A stretch of DNA of 64,000 bases, taken from Glandiceps talaboti (taxonomy: Eukaryota; Hemichordata; Enteropneusta; Spengelidae). How positions within the stretch are numbered: the stretch's first letter is position 1; every line of letters starts with the position of its first letter. The notes under the pieces were generated by a model, which was not told the origin of the DNA, made no database searches, and was given only the letters and a program-made list of their open reading frames with translations. Made by a program: the position numbers and the translations under genes. Shown piece by piece: positions 50,175-62,963 of this stretch. Location: assembly GCF_964340395.1 (NCBI RefSeq), contig NC_135568.1:20222581-20286580 (forward strand). The letters are read 5' to 3'.

Positions 50175-51046
50175 CAGGGGTCAAAATAATGAAAAAATTT
50201 GCTTATCCAAAAATTTGCTTAGTAGAAAACAAAAAGTACTTGCCCAAATCAAAAAGTGCTTGACCATTCCAAATAGTGGGGAAATTTTTTGAGCACTGTT
50301 GGGTTTGATTGGTCTTTCTTTTGTTAATTGTTCTAAAAAATGTCACTTTGAAAGTTTCTGTGGGTACTGAAAAGTTCTCTCCACAATAAACAGGAGTCCT
50401 AGATAATATTAATTTTCATACTATATAGCATAACATACAATTTTTTGTTCACCTGTAAAAAGTAGTTGTTAAAATAATCACAAGTTTTTCAGCACTTTCA
50501 TAAGCTATCAATATAAAAAAAATGAACATTTATTTCAACACATATAAAATCTTTCTAAGTATTTCCTTTTTCACCACGTCAATATATTTTCTTTCCTTCC
50601 TCCTCCACACCAACTATTTTTCTCCCAGAAAATTTGCAGTTGATTCAAACACCCAAAACCTGAAAAATCATGCTGTAATTTACTATTGTTGAACAATATT
50701 CAATTAGTCACTGGTCATTCCAGGTATGTTTTCTTGATAGAGTTAACAAAGTACTTCAAGGACAGCTGGTCCAGATTGTTATGAAAAGTTGTCAGTCAAG
50801 AAAAAGATCTTCTCAATATTGCTACTATGCTACATGTTGGCACCATGGTTATACAATGTATCCAAAATCCTATCAGACATGTGCAGTGTCTGATAAGTCC
50901 AGCATGAACACAGTACAGGCAAAAACACATCACTGATCAATAATCATAAGAAATTCTCCTTGCCCCTTGGGACAAGTACTTTTCAAAACAACTTGCCCAA
51001 GCCTTGAAATCACAGGGCAAGTAAGAGGCCATTATTTTGAGCCCTG
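50175..51046. mobile_element. hAT-like non-autonomous element, 872 bp
   Basis: The left end CAGGGGTCAAAATAATG and the right end (reverse complement CAGGGCTCAAAATAATG) match at 16 of 17 bases. Further in, AAAAGTACTTGCCCAA (left) and AAAAGTACTTGTCCCAA (right, complement) extend the inverted repeat discontinuously. CAGGG(C/G)TC ends fit hAT superfamily termini. The flanks AAGGACT and AAGGTGA share only AAGG, so the target duplication is unclear, perhaps eroded by the adjacent GAT microsatellite. No transposase is visible. Confidence 0.78.
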
Positions 51047-51097
51047 AAGGTGATGATGATGATGATGATGATGGTGGTGATGATGATGGTGATGATG
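51047..51097. repeat. (GAT)n-type microsatellite
   Basis: GATGATGAT with GGTGGTGAT interruptions directly at the right end of the hAT-like element. Confidence 0.9.
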
Positions 51098-51920
51098 GTA
51101 AACTTTTACATCAGATAATATATGTAAAATTTAGTAATCAATGGGTAGATTGAGATGATCATGATCATTTTGTAGTGTATAAGATTGTGGGTAATTGTAG
51201 GTATGGTATATCATGCTTAGAGATCAAGACCAGTTTACAATGCAGTATGGGTAAAATCTAAAAGTGTTTGTGGAGATTGTGGTTGTATGTGTCAATGCTG
51301 CCAGAACATTGTAGTACCTGTCCAATTGATGCTGCATTGTGGGTAATGGATAATCTGTTTGCCAGGAGTGTGGTAACAGCTGTGTCTATGAGACCCTGTC
51401 TAGTCGCTGTGATGCCAGCAATTCTGAGTAAACATTGTATATGCTGCATTGTGGGTAATGGATAATCTATTTGCCAGGATTGTGGTAACAGCTGTCTGTA
51501 TGAGACCCTGTCTAGTCTCTGTGATGCCAGCAATTCTGAGTAAACATTGTATATAGGTTAAAGTACATTGAAATGTGTGCCACATATCCTAGACTTGGCA
51601 TTCATATGGACATGTACGCTTAATACAATATATGATACACACTTTTGTGTTTCTTCACTCAGCTGTGTTGAAGGATAGAAAAGTTGTGTTTATATTGCTT
51701 GTTTTAGGTTAAAACATTTGTTGTAATATTCACTGTGCCTTGATTTTGAGGTGGGCTGTAGGGAGCCCTCTAGAGGTCATTTGTAAATGTTGTAGATTTT
51801 ATGATCGATATTTATATCTGCTATCATGGAAACTGTAGCAAGTGTTGTATTTTGTAAGACAGGGTTGTTGACATGTCGAGCATAACGAAATGAGTTTGTG
51901 AAGGATGAAGAAATGGTAAA
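51098..51920. other. intron spacer including the 112-bp duplication
   Basis: Apart from the duplication at 51331-51554, nothing is supported. The overlapping open frames there are short and change between copies. Confidence 0.4.
51331..51554. repeat. 112-bp tandem duplication, two copies
   Basis: GCTGCATTGTGGGTAATGGA begins at 51331 and again at 51443. The copies differ at only a few sites (CTGTTTGCC/CTATTTGCC, GGAGTGTGG/GGATTGTGG, GTGTCT/GTCTGT, GTCGCTG/GTCTCTG). One difference is again CpG versus TpG-type. A partial third copy (AATGCTGCCAGAACATTG...) lies to the left. Confidence 0.85.
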
Positions 51921-51924
51921 TGAT

Positions 51925-52240
51925 ACATACATTCAAGATACATACATGATACATACATACAAATTACAAGATACATACAAGATACATACAAGATACATAC
52001 ATACATACATACATACATACATACATACATACATACATACATACATACATACATACATGATACATACATACATACATACATACATACATACATACATACA
52101 TACATACATACATACATACATACATACATACATACAAATTACAAGATACATACATGATATATAGAGGATACATACAAGATACATACATGGTACATACATG
52201 CCACATACATGGTACATACATGATGCATACATGATCCAAT
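51925..52240. repeat. (ATAC)n array with ATACAAGATAC/ATACATGATAC shoulders
   Basis: A pure ATAC run from about 51990 to 52135 with one TGATAC break. The shoulders are irregular TACAAGA, TACATGA and TACATGG units. Confidence 0.95.
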
Positions 52241-52282
52241 GTCCAATCTTAACTCCATGCAATGTACTCTTAGCAATAGAAT

Positions 52283-52448
<166 letters not shown>

Positions 52449-52605
52449 GTGTGTACAAGTTTCACATCAATTTCTCATCTAAAAAGTATTACAATGTTTG
52501 CAAATTGTATTGGCAGTAAATAAGTGCAACAGCAGTTTGAATCTTCAACTACTTTCATACCCTCAATAGTGACTACTGTTGGTGAATGTCTTTATTATTG
52601 TACAA

Positions 52606-55600
52606 GACAGTAAACAATTGACAGTTGTAGGGACAGTAAACAATTGACAGTTGTAGGGACAGTAAACAATTGATAGTTGTAGGGACAGTAAACAATTGAT
52701 AGTTGTAGGGACAGTAAACAATTGATAGTTGTAGGGACAGTAAACAATTGACAGTTGTAGGGACAATAAACAATTGATAGTTGTAGGGACAGTAAACAAT
52801 TGACAGTTGTAGGGACAGTAAACAATTGACAGTTGTAGGGACAGTAAACAATTGATAGTTGTAGGGACAATAAACAATTGACAGTTGTAGGGACAATAAA
52901 CAATTGATAGTTGTAGGGACAATAAACAATTGACAGTTGTAGGGACAATAAACAATTGATAGTTGTAGGGACAGTAAACAATTGACAGTTGTAGGGACAA
53001 TAATCAATTGATAGTTGTAGGGACAATAAACAATTGACAGTTGTAGGGACAATAAACAATTGACAGTTGTAGGGACAGTAAACAATTGATAGTTGTAGGG
53101 ACAATAAACAATTGACAGTTGTAGGGACAATAAACAATTGACAGTTGTTGGGACAATAAACAATTGATAGTTGTAGGGACAATAAACAATTGATAGTTGT
53201 AGGGACAATAAACAATTGACAGTTGTAGGGACAATAATCAATTGATAGTTGTAGGGACAATAAACAATTGACAGTTGTAGGGACAATAAACAATTGACAG
53301 TTGTAGGGACAGTAAACAATTGATAGTTGTAGGGACAGTAAACAATTGATAGTTGTAGGGACAATAAACAATTGACAGTTGTAGGGACAATAATCAATTG
53401 ATAGTTGTAGGGACAATAAACAATTGACAGTTGTAGGGACAATAATCAATTGATAGTTGTAGGGACAATAAACAATTGACAGTTGTAGGGACAATAAACA
53501 ATTGACAGTTGTAGGGACAGTAAACAATTGATAGTTGTAGGGACAGTAAACAATTGACAGTTGTAGGGACAATAAACAATTGACAGTTGTAGGGACAATA
53601 AACAATTGACAGTTGTAGGGACAGTAATCAATTGATAGTTGTAGGGACAGTAAACAATTGACAGTTGTAGGGACAGTAATCAATTGATAGTTGTAGGGAC
53701 AATAAACAATTGACAGTTGTTGGGACAATAATCAATTGATAGTTGCAGGGACAGTAAACAATTGATAGTTGTAGGGACAGTAATCAATTGACAGTTGTAG
53801 GGACAATAAACAATTGATAGTTGTAGGGACAGTAAACAATTGACAGTTGTAGGGACAGTAAACAATTGACAGTTGTAGGGACAATAAACAATTGACAGTT
53901 GTAGGGACAGTAAACAATTGATAGTTGTAGGGACAGTAAACAATTGATAGTTGTAGGGACAGTAAACAATTGACAGTTGTAGGGACAATAAACAATTGAC
54001 AGTTGTAGGGACAGTAAACAATTGACTGTTTTAGGGAAGTAAACAATTGATAGTTGTAGGGACAGTAAACAATTGACAGTTGTAGGGACAGTAAACAATT
54101 GACAGTTGTAGGGACAATAAACAATTGACAGTTGTAGGGACAATAAACAATTGACAGTTGTAGGGACAGTAAACAATTGACAGTTGTAGGGACAGTAAAC
54201 AATTGACAGTTGTAGGGACAGTAAACAATTGATAGTTGTAGGGACAGTAATCAATTGACAGTTGTAGGGACAGTAAACAATTGACAGTTGTAGGGACAGT
54301 AAACAATTGACAGTTGTAGGGACAGTAAACAATTGACAGTTGTAGAGACAGTAAACAATTGATAGTTGTAGGGGCAGTAAACAATTGACAGTTGTAGGGA
54401 CAGTAATCAATTGACAGTTGTAGGGGCAATAAACAATTGACAGTTGCTGGGGCAATAAACAATTGACAGTTGCTGGGACAGTAATCAATTGACAGTTGTA
54501 GGGACAGTAAACAATTGACAGTTGTAGGGACAGTAAACAATTGACAGTTGTAGAGACAGTAAACAATTGATAGTTGTAGGGACAGTAATCAATTGACAGT
54601 TGTAGGGACAGTAAACAATTGATAGTTGTAGGGACAGTAAACAATTGACAGTTGTAGGGACAGTAAACAATTGACAGTTGCTGGGACAGTAAACAATTGA
54701 CAGTTGTAGGGACAGTAATCAATTGATAGTTGTAGGGACAGTAAACAATTGACAGTTGTAGGGACAATAATCAATTGATAGTTGTAGGGACAGTAAACAA
54801 TTGACAGTTGTAGGGACAGTAAACAATTGACAGTTGTAGGGACAGTAAACAATTGACAGTTGTAGGGACAATAATCAATTGATAGTTGTAGGGACAGTAA
54901 ACAATTGACAGTTGTAGGGACAATAATCAATTGATAGTTGTAGGGACAGTAAACAATTGACAGTTGTAGGGACAGTAAACAATTGACAGTTGTAGGGACA
55001 GTAAACAATTGACAGTTGTAGGGACAATAATCAATTGATAGTTGTAGGGACAGTAAACAATTGACAGTTGTAGGGACAGTAAACAATTGACAGTTGTAGG
55101 GACAATAATCAATTGATAGTTGTAGGGACAGTAAACAATTGACAGTTGTAGGGACAATAATCAATTGATAGTTGTAGGGACAGTAAACAATTGACAGTTG
55201 TAGGGACAGTAAACAATTGACAGTTGTAGGGACAGTAAACAATTGACAGTTGTAGGGACAGTAAACAATTGACAGTTGTAGGGACAGTAAACAATTGACA
55301 GTTGTAGGGACAATAATCAATTGATAGTTGTAGGGACAGTAAACAATTGACAGTTGTAGGGACAATAATCAATTGATAGTTGTAGGGACAGTAAACAATT
55401 GACAGTTGTAGGGACAGTAAACAATTGACAGTTGTAGGGACAGTAAACAATTGACAGTTGCTGGGACAGTAAACAATTGACAGTTGTAGGGACAGTAATC
55501 AATTGACAGTTGTAGGGACAGTAAACAATTGACAGTTGTAGGGACAGTAAACAATTGACAGTTGTAGGGACAGTAAACAATTGACAGTTGTAGGGACAGT

Positions 55601-58094
55601 AAACAATTGACAGTTGTAGGGACAGTAAACAATTGATAGTTGTAGGGACAATAAACAATTGACAGTTGTAGGGACAATAAACAATTGACAGTTGTAGGGA
55701 CAATAAACAATTGACAGTTGTAGGGACAGTAATCAATTGATAGTTGTAGGGACAATAAACAATTGACAGTTGTAGGGACAATAAACAATTGACAGTTGTA
55801 GGGACAGTAAACAATTGATAGTTGTAGGGACAATAAACAATTGACAGTTGTAGGGACAATAAACAATTGACAGTTGTAGGGACAATAAACAATTGACAGT
55901 TGTAGGGACAGTAAACAATTGACAGTTGTAGGGACAGTAATCAATTGATAGTTGTAGGGACAGTAAACAATTGACAGTTGTAGGGACAGTAATCAATTGA
56001 TAGTTGTAGGGACAGTAAACAATTGACAGTTGTAGGGACAATAATCAATTGATAGTTGTAGGGACAGTAAACAATTGACAGTTGTAGGGACAGTAAACAA
56101 TTGACAGTTGTAGGGACAATAATCAATTGATAGTTGTAGGGACAGTAAACAATTGACAGTTGTAGGGACAGTAATCAATTGATAGTTGTAGGGACAGTAA
56201 ACAATTGACAGTTGCAGGGACAGTAATCAATTGATAGTTGTAGGGACAGTAAACAATTGATAGTTGTAGGGACAATAAACAATTGACAGTTGTAGGGACA
56301 GTAAACAATTGACAGTTGTAGGGACAGTAATCAATTGATAGTTGTAGGGACAGTAAACAATTGACAGTTGTAGGGACAGTAATCAATTGATAGTTGTAGG
56401 GACAGTAAACAATTGACAGTTGTAGGGACAGTAATCAATTGATAGTTGTAGGGACAGTAAACAATTGACAGTTGTAGGGACGATAAACAATTGACAGTTG
56501 TAGGGACAGTAAACAATTGACAGTTGTAGGGACAGTAAACAATTGATAGTTGTAGGGACAATAAACAATTGACAGTTGTAGGGACAGTAAACAATTGACA
56601 GTTGTAGGGACAGTAAACAATTGACTGTTTTAGGGAAGTAAACAATTGATAGTTGTAGGGACAGTAAACAATTGACAGTTGTAGGGACAATAATCAATTG
56701 ATAGTTGTAGGGACAGTAAACAATTGACAGTTGTAGGGACAGTAATCAATTGATAGTTGTAGGGACAGTAAACAATTGACAGTTGTAGGGACAATAATCA
56801 ATTGATAGTTGTAGGGACAGTAAACAATTGACAGTTGTAGGGACAATAATCAATTGATAGTTGTAGGGACAATAATCAATTGATAGTTGTAGGGACAATA
56901 ATCAATTGATAGTTGTAGGGACAGTAAACAATTGACAGTTGTAGGGACAGTAAACAATTGACAGTTGTAGGGACAATAAACAATTGACAGTTGTAGGGAC
57001 AGTAAACAATTGACAGTTGTAGGGACAATAAACAATTGACAGTTGTAGGGACAGTAAACAATTGATAGTTGTAGGGACAATAATCAATTGATAGTTGTAG
57101 AGACAGTAAACAATTGATAGTTGTAGGGACAATAAACAATTGATAGTTGTAGGGACAATAATCAATTGATAGTTGTAGAGACAGTAAACAATTGATAGTT
57201 GTAGGGACAATAAACAATTGACAGTTGTAGGGACAGTAAACAATTGACAGTTGTAGGGACAGTAATCAATTGATAGTTGTAGGGACAATAATCAATTGAT
57301 AGTTGTAGAGACAGTAAACAATTGATAGTTGTAGGGACAATAAACAATTGACAGTTGTAGGGACAGTAAACAATTGACAGTTGTAGGGACAGTAAACAAT
57401 TGACAGTTGTAGGGACAATAAACAATTGACAGTTGTAGGGACAATAATCAATTGATAGTTGTAGAGACAGTAAACAATTGACAGTTGTAGGGACAATAAT
57501 CAATTGATAGTTGTAGGGACAGTAAACAATTGACAGTTGTAGGGACAATAATCAATTGATAGTTGTAGGGACAGTAAACAATTGACAGTTGTAGGGACAA
57601 TAAACAATTGACAGTTGTAGGGACAATAAACAATTGACAGTTGTAGGGACAATAAACAATTGACAGTTGTAGGGACAATAATCAATTGATAGTTGTAGAG
57701 ACAGTAAACAATTGACAGTTGTAGGGACAGTAAACAATTGATAGTTGTAGGGACAGTAAACAATTGACAGTTGCAGGGACAGTAATCAATTGACAGTTGT
57801 AGGCACAGTAAACAATTGACAGTTTTAGGGACAATAAACAATTGACAGTTGTAGGGACAATAAACAATTGACAGTTGTAGGGACAATAAACAATTGATAG
57901 TTGTAGGCACAGTAAACAATTGACAGTTGTAGGGACAGTAAACAATTGGCAGTTGTAGGGACAATAAACAATTGACAGTTGTAGGGACAGTAAACAATTG
58001 ATAGTTGTAGGGACAATAAACAATTGACAGTTGTAGGGACAGTAAACAATTGACAGTTGCAGGGACAGTAAACAATTGACAGTTGCAGGGACAG
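52606..58094. repeat. 26-bp minisatellite, 211 units
   Basis: The unit is GACAGTAAACAATTGACAGT followed by TGTAGG. The start GACAG moves from 52606 to 58090: 5484 = 211 x 26 - 2. The 2-bp deficit is explained by two units with the 1-bp deletion TTAGGGAAGTAAAC (at about 54037 and 56635). Variable sites are CAGTAA/CAATAA, AAACAAT/AATCAAT, TGACAG/TGATAG, GTAGGG/GCAGGG/GCTGGG and GTAGAG. The roughly 40 overlapping minus-strand frames with YNCQLFTVPTTVNCLLSLQL are artefacts. Confidence 0.96.
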
Positions 58095-58095
58095 T

Positions 58096-58716
58096 ACTAG
58101 TATTATTATGGAACACTTGTAATTAAACAACAACAATAAATTAATCATGTCATTGATTACAGTTCCAGTAGCTTTCAAACATTATATTACACTGTCTACA
58201 GTTGTTTTTACACTACTGTGATATATTGATTGGTTCACTGAAAAGTCAAATTAGAAAGTGTGCCCTGTTATGATGGTTTACTGAAACATTTCAGTGATGG
58301 TGTCATTTGTGAGGCCTTCCCTATCCCTGTCAATCAATTTGCATGTGAAAGGTCAATTAGAGTTACAACATAATGTACACATAGTTACATATAACCACCA
58401 AGAAATGATATGGTATAAGTGAGTCTTAACAAACTAGAGCCCTCTTGAGTTGTTATATAGAAATGTTGATAGGCTAAGTTAATGAATGAATGAATGAAAG
58501 AATGAATGAATGAATGAATGAATAAATGAATGACAAATTTCTCAGATCACCATGTAGATTTGTTAAGATCAGTATAATCATTGATATTTCATTTCCTCAA
58601 ATACTTTATGCATGTCAACTGTGTATTGCTGCTAAACCTAGTTAAAACTTCGTCTAAGGTTTTGTGTATTTTTTCAATTTTTGCCTAACTATTTCTCACT
58701 TGTATTGTTACCATAG
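58096..58716. other. unique end of the giant intron
   Basis: It contains a (GAAT)n run at about 58480-58532 and otherwise unique sequence up to the acceptor at 58715-58716. Confidence 0.6.
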
Positions 58717-58720
58717 CAAC
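58707..58720. promoter_or_regulatory. RFX X-box match overlapping the Trio splice acceptor
   Basis: GTTACCATAGCAAC fits GTNRCC-N2-RGYAAC exactly and spans the AG of the 3' splice site at 58715-58716. It may be chance, since the acceptor fixes some of the bases. Confidence 0.25.
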
Positions 58721-58806
58721 TGCTTGGTGCTGGACCCAATGAAGTGGCAGAAACGACAACAAGAGATGAACCACCCCTGGCCCAACCTGAAGACCTTGCA
58801 GAAGAG
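58717..58806 (+). CDS. trio: Trio/Kalirin-like RhoGEF, acidic linker exon
   Basis: Thirty codons in phase 0 at both ends, between the acceptor TTGTTACCATAG and the donor GAG/GTATGG. The peptide starts QLLGAGPNEVAETTTRDEPP and ends with LAQPEDLAEE. It is acidic and Pro/Thr-rich, as expected for the linker before the second DH domain of Trio/Kalirin, where an acidic DETT..-type stretch follows the KWLTSP block. The sequence itself is weakly conserved. The assignment depends on strand, phase agreement with the KWLTSP exon, and splice signals. The next exon, which should lead toward the DH2 domain, is not visible in the remaining 5.2 kb. Confidence 0.65.
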
Positions 58807-58997
58807 GTATGGCCCTTAAAATCTTACTTTTGAAACTTTCATTTGTAGCGTATGTAGGCTATTTGTGTGTATGTGGGCTATTTGTGTGTATGTGGATGCT
58901 ATCAAGTATTGTCATTTGCAGTATTGAAGGTTTATTTGAATGCATTCACCAAGTTTACATTTGATAACAATGAAATGAAATAGAAGGCTTACTTGCA

Positions 58998-59336
58998 GAC
59001 TGACTGACTGCCTGACTGACTGACTGCCTGACTGATTGACTGATTGACTGACTGCCTGACTGACTGCCTGCCTGACTGACTGACTGACTGACTGACTGAC
59101 TGACTGACTGACTGACTGACTGCCTGACTGCCTGCCTGCCTGCCTGACTGACTGACTGACTGACTGACTGACTGACTGACTAACTGGTGACTGACTGACT
59201 GACTGACTGACTGGTTGACTGACTGACTGACTGACTGATTGGTTGGTTGACTGACTGACTAACTGGTGACTGACTGACTGGTTGACTGACTGACTGACTG
59301 ACTGACTGACTGACTGTTTGACTGATTGGGTGACTG
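58998..59336. repeat. (GACT)n array with GCCT and GATT variants
   Basis: TGACTGAC runs mixed with TGCCTGAC, TGATTGAC and TGGTTGAC units. A block TGACTAACTGGTGACTGACTG occurs twice (59176 and 59255). Confidence 0.93.
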
Positions 59337-59401
59337 ACATAAATGATTAGATCATATATATTCATTTGATTAGTCACCTGAGTAGCTGGATTGGTTGGTT
59401 A

Positions 59402-59890
59402 CGTGAGTGAGTGAGTGAGTGAGTGAGTGAGTGAGTGAGTGAGTGAGTGAGTGAGTGAGTGAGTGAGTGAGTGAGTGTGTGTGTGTGTGTGTGTGTGAGT
59501 GAGTGAGTGAGTGAGTGAGATGGTGAGTGAGTGAGTGAGTGAGTGAGTTAGTGAGTAAGTGAGTGAGTGAATGAGTGAGCAAGTGAGTGAGTTAGTGAGG
59601 GAGTAAGTGAATGAGTGAGTGAGTGAGTGAGTTAGTGAATGAGTGAGTGAGTTAGTGAATGAATGAGTGAGTGAGGGAGTGAGTAAGTGTGTGAGTGAGT
59701 GAGTGAGTGAGTGAGTGAGTGAGTGAGTGAGTGAGTAAGTAAGTAAGTGAGTGAGTAAGTTAGTGAATGAGTGAGTGAGTGAATGAGTGAGTGAGTGAGT
59801 GAGTGAGGGAGTGAGTGAGTGAGTGAGTGAGTGAGTGAGGGAGGGAGTGAGTGAGTGAGTGGGGAGAGAGTGAGTGGGGGGAGAGAGTGA
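59402..59890. repeat. (GAGT)n array
   Basis: GAGT repeats with GAAT, TAGT, AAGT and GGGA variants, one internal (GT)n run at about 59474-59498, and a GGGGAGAGAGTGA end. Confidence 0.95.
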
Positions 59891-60611
59891 TTATTTGATT
59901 GAGGGATAAATGGCTGGATTTCAACATGGTTGTCATCAAACAGCCCTCATCTCCCCAAGTTGGAAAGAAATCATTGGTACTACAGTTATTTCACAATTGA
60001 ATGGTATTTTGAAGATCAGTAGAAAGTAAAAAAAATGTGTTGAAACAAAATATGATCCTAAAATTGACAGACTAAATCACTTTGTGAATTATGAGTCATA
60101 GGTAGTAGCTTTTGTAGGTTTTGATGTTACCATCATTAAAGTTTACCTAAACAAGTTTGTTTTGAAACTGACCCAGAAAGCGTTTATATCGTGACCAACC
60201 ACCATATTTGGACATTTGGATTTCAGGCATAAATGGATAATGACTGAGAACCAAAGTTGCTATTATAAAATCCTCGTATTTATTCATATTTAGTTGTAAA
60301 CATCTTTATCACTTGTATACATAATTTATAAATCCATATTTAGCAAAAGAGAACATACTTCCATATTTGGAAAGGAGTGTGGTAGACTGTGTCTATTTTC
60401 ATCTCCTAATTCTAAGTTCCATCCCAAAACATAGAGACAAAACTGCCATAGGGTAGTGTTAGCGTTATTGTGATGTAGCAACTGACGTCATAGTAACCCG
60501 ACCTTAGTGATACTACGTAGAGTAGTTTAATCGTCATGTTGTGTACAGAATACACAAGTACATTGATGTACGTAAGCAGAGCTGCCACATCTTTACTGTC
60601 CTCCTTGCGAT
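59891..60611. other. unique intron sequence
   Basis: No gene supported; a minus-strand frame of 67 codons (60412-60615) has no recognisable features. Confidence 0.5.
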
Positions 60612-60613
60612 TC

Positions 60614-60882
60614 ATACAATATTTTAATATTGTGTTATTTGCAGTTCATACAATATTTTAATATTGTATTATTTGCAGTTCATACAATATTTTAATATTG
60701 TGTTATTTGCAGTTCACACAATATTTTAATATTGTGTTATTTGCAGTTCATACAATATTTTAATATTGTGTTATTTGCAGTTCACACAATATTTTAATAT
60801 TGTATTATTTGCAGTTCACACAATATTTTAATATTGTATTATTTGCAGTTCACACAATATTTTAATATTGTATTATTTGCAT
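60614..60882. repeat. 34-bp minisatellite, 8 units, with palindromic core
   Basis: The unit is TTCATACAATATTTTAATAT followed by TGTGTTATTTGCAG. Each unit has the inverted repeat CAATATTTTAATATTG and an acceptor-like TTATTTGCAG. Variants are TTCACACAA and TGTATTA. Confidence 0.93.
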
Positions 60883-60884
60883 AC

Positions 60885-61616
60885 AAATAGTCAATTTCCC
60901 TTGTTTAATTGTGTCTGTTTTATGAATGAAACTAACAACAGTTTATTTTCACTCCTTTTCTGTTTTTTGACATTTTAAAGGTGAAATAAGCCAACAGATA
61001 TTTAGTGTTGATTTCTCTATTTTCATCTTGTCAGGCTGGTCAACAAAATTAGCCAAAAAAAATTCAGTCCATTTTTAATTTGCTTTTTCTGTGGAAGAAA
61101 TTGGTGAAATAACTTTCCAGTTCATAATTTTTTTTTGAATTTTTTAGTTTCAAATTATTAATTGGCCATTTTTTTATTATTTCAATGTCAAATGTTGAAA
61201 TTATGGCAATCATAATGAGACTATTTAGTTTATAATATTTATTTATTGCTCTGTTCAATTCTGTGATTAAATTTGTCAATTTTAAGATTTAATCAACAAC
61301 ATTATTTTTGTAAAGCAAAGTACACAAGTACTGACTATACACAGTGGCCTACTTTTGATCTCAGTGTTAGAAACTAAGAAATATTAATTTATTGTAAGGA
61401 ACTGGAATAAAAGATTATTTAGTGATAATTTATTGGAATAAGAGATTATTTAGTAATAATTTGAAGAAGATTTGTAGAATAATGTGATGTACTTAATAGA
61501 AATATTCTATGATGTGATAATGATGTCAAATAAAAACAAACAACAAATTTTATCACAAATCTGTTAGTATAATAAATTTTAATTGTAATTTGACATTAAT
61601 TTGTTAGTATGGTCAA
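60885..61616. other. unique AT-rich intron sequence
   Basis: No gene supported. A doublet of TGGAATAA(A/G)AGATTATTTAG occurs at about 61403 and 61433. Confidence 0.5.
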
Positions 61617-61617
61617 T

Positions 61618-62963
61618 TTAGCAGTTGACAGAACAGTTCAGACTTTGACAGTTCAGTATAGCAGTTGACAGAACAGTTCAGACTTTGACAGTTCAGTATA
61701 GCAGTTGACAGAACAGTTCAGACTTTGTCAGTGCAGTCTAGCAGTTGACAGAACAGTTCAGACATTGTCAGCGCAGTATAGCAGTTGACAAAACAATTCA
61801 GACATTGTTAGCGCAGTATAGCAGTTGACAGAACAGTTCAGACTTTGACAGTTCAGTATAGCAGTTGACAGAACAGTTCAGACTTTGTCAGTGCAGTCTA
61901 GCAGTTGACAGAACAGTTCAGACATTGTCAGCACAGTATAGCAGTTGACAAAACAATTCAGACATTGTCAGCGCAGTATAGCAGTTGACAAAACAGTTCA
62001 GACATTGTCAGCGCAGTATAGCAGTTGACAAAACAATTCAGACATTGTCAGCGCAGTATAGCAGTTGACAAAACAGTTCAGACATTGTCAGTGCAGTATA
62101 GCAGTTGACAAAACAATTCAGACATTGTCAGCGCAGTATAGCAGTTGACAAAACAGTTCAGACATTGTCAGCGCAGTATAGCAGTTAACAGAACAGTTCA
62201 GACATTGTCAGCACAGTATAGCAGTTGACAGAACAGTTCAGACTTTGACAGTTCAGTATAGCAGTTGACAGAACAGTTCAGACATTGTCAGTGCAGTATA
62301 GCAGTTGACAGAACAGTTCAGACATTGTCAGCGCAGTATAGCAGTTGACAGAACAGTTCAGACTTTGTCAGCGCAGTATAGCAGTTGACAGAACAGTTCA
62401 GACATTGTCAGCGCAGTATAGCAGTTGACAGAACAGTTCAGACTTTGTCAGCGCAGTATAGCAGTTGACAGAACAGTTCAGACTTTGACAGTTCAGTACA
62501 GCAGTTGACAGAACAGTTCAGACCTTGTCAGCGCAGTATAGCAGTTGACAGAACAGTTCAGACTTTGTCAGCGCAGTATAGCAGTTGACAGAACAGTTCA
62601 GACTTTGTCAGCGCAGTATAGCAGTTGACAGAACAGTTCAGACTTTGTCAGTGCAGTATAGCAGTTGACAGAACAGTTCAGACATTGTTAGTGCAGTATA
62701 GCAGTTGACAGAACAGTTCAGACATTGTTAGCGCAGTATAGCAGTTGACAAAACAATTCAGACATTGTCAGTGCAGTATAGCAGTTGACAGAACAGTTCA
62801 GACATTGTCAGCGCAGTATAGCAGTTGACAGAACAGTTCAGACATTGTCAGCGCAGTATAGCAGTTGACAAAACAGTTCAGACTTTGTCAGCGCAGTATA
62901 GCAGTTGACAGAACAGTTCAGACATTGTCAGCGCAGTATAACAGTTGACAAAACAGTTCAGAC
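61618..62963. repeat. 40-bp minisatellite, 33-34 units
   Basis: The unit is GCAGTTGACAGAACAGTTCA followed by GACTTTGTCAGCGCAGTATA. (G/A)CAGTTGACA recurs from 61621 to 62941: 1320 = 33 x 40 with no indel. The unit's only CpG (AGCGCAG) also appears as AGTGCAG and AGCACAG. A GACAGTTCAG version of the same segment occurs in several units. ACAGAACAG alternates with ACAAAACA(G/A). Confidence 0.95.

Noticed and set aside
52563-58178. Dozens of minus-strand frames with VPTTVNCLLSLQL repeats
   Set aside because: A 26-bp unit shifts frame each copy and returns after 78 bp, so all three registers of one strand give the same cyclic peptide. This is a shadow of the array.
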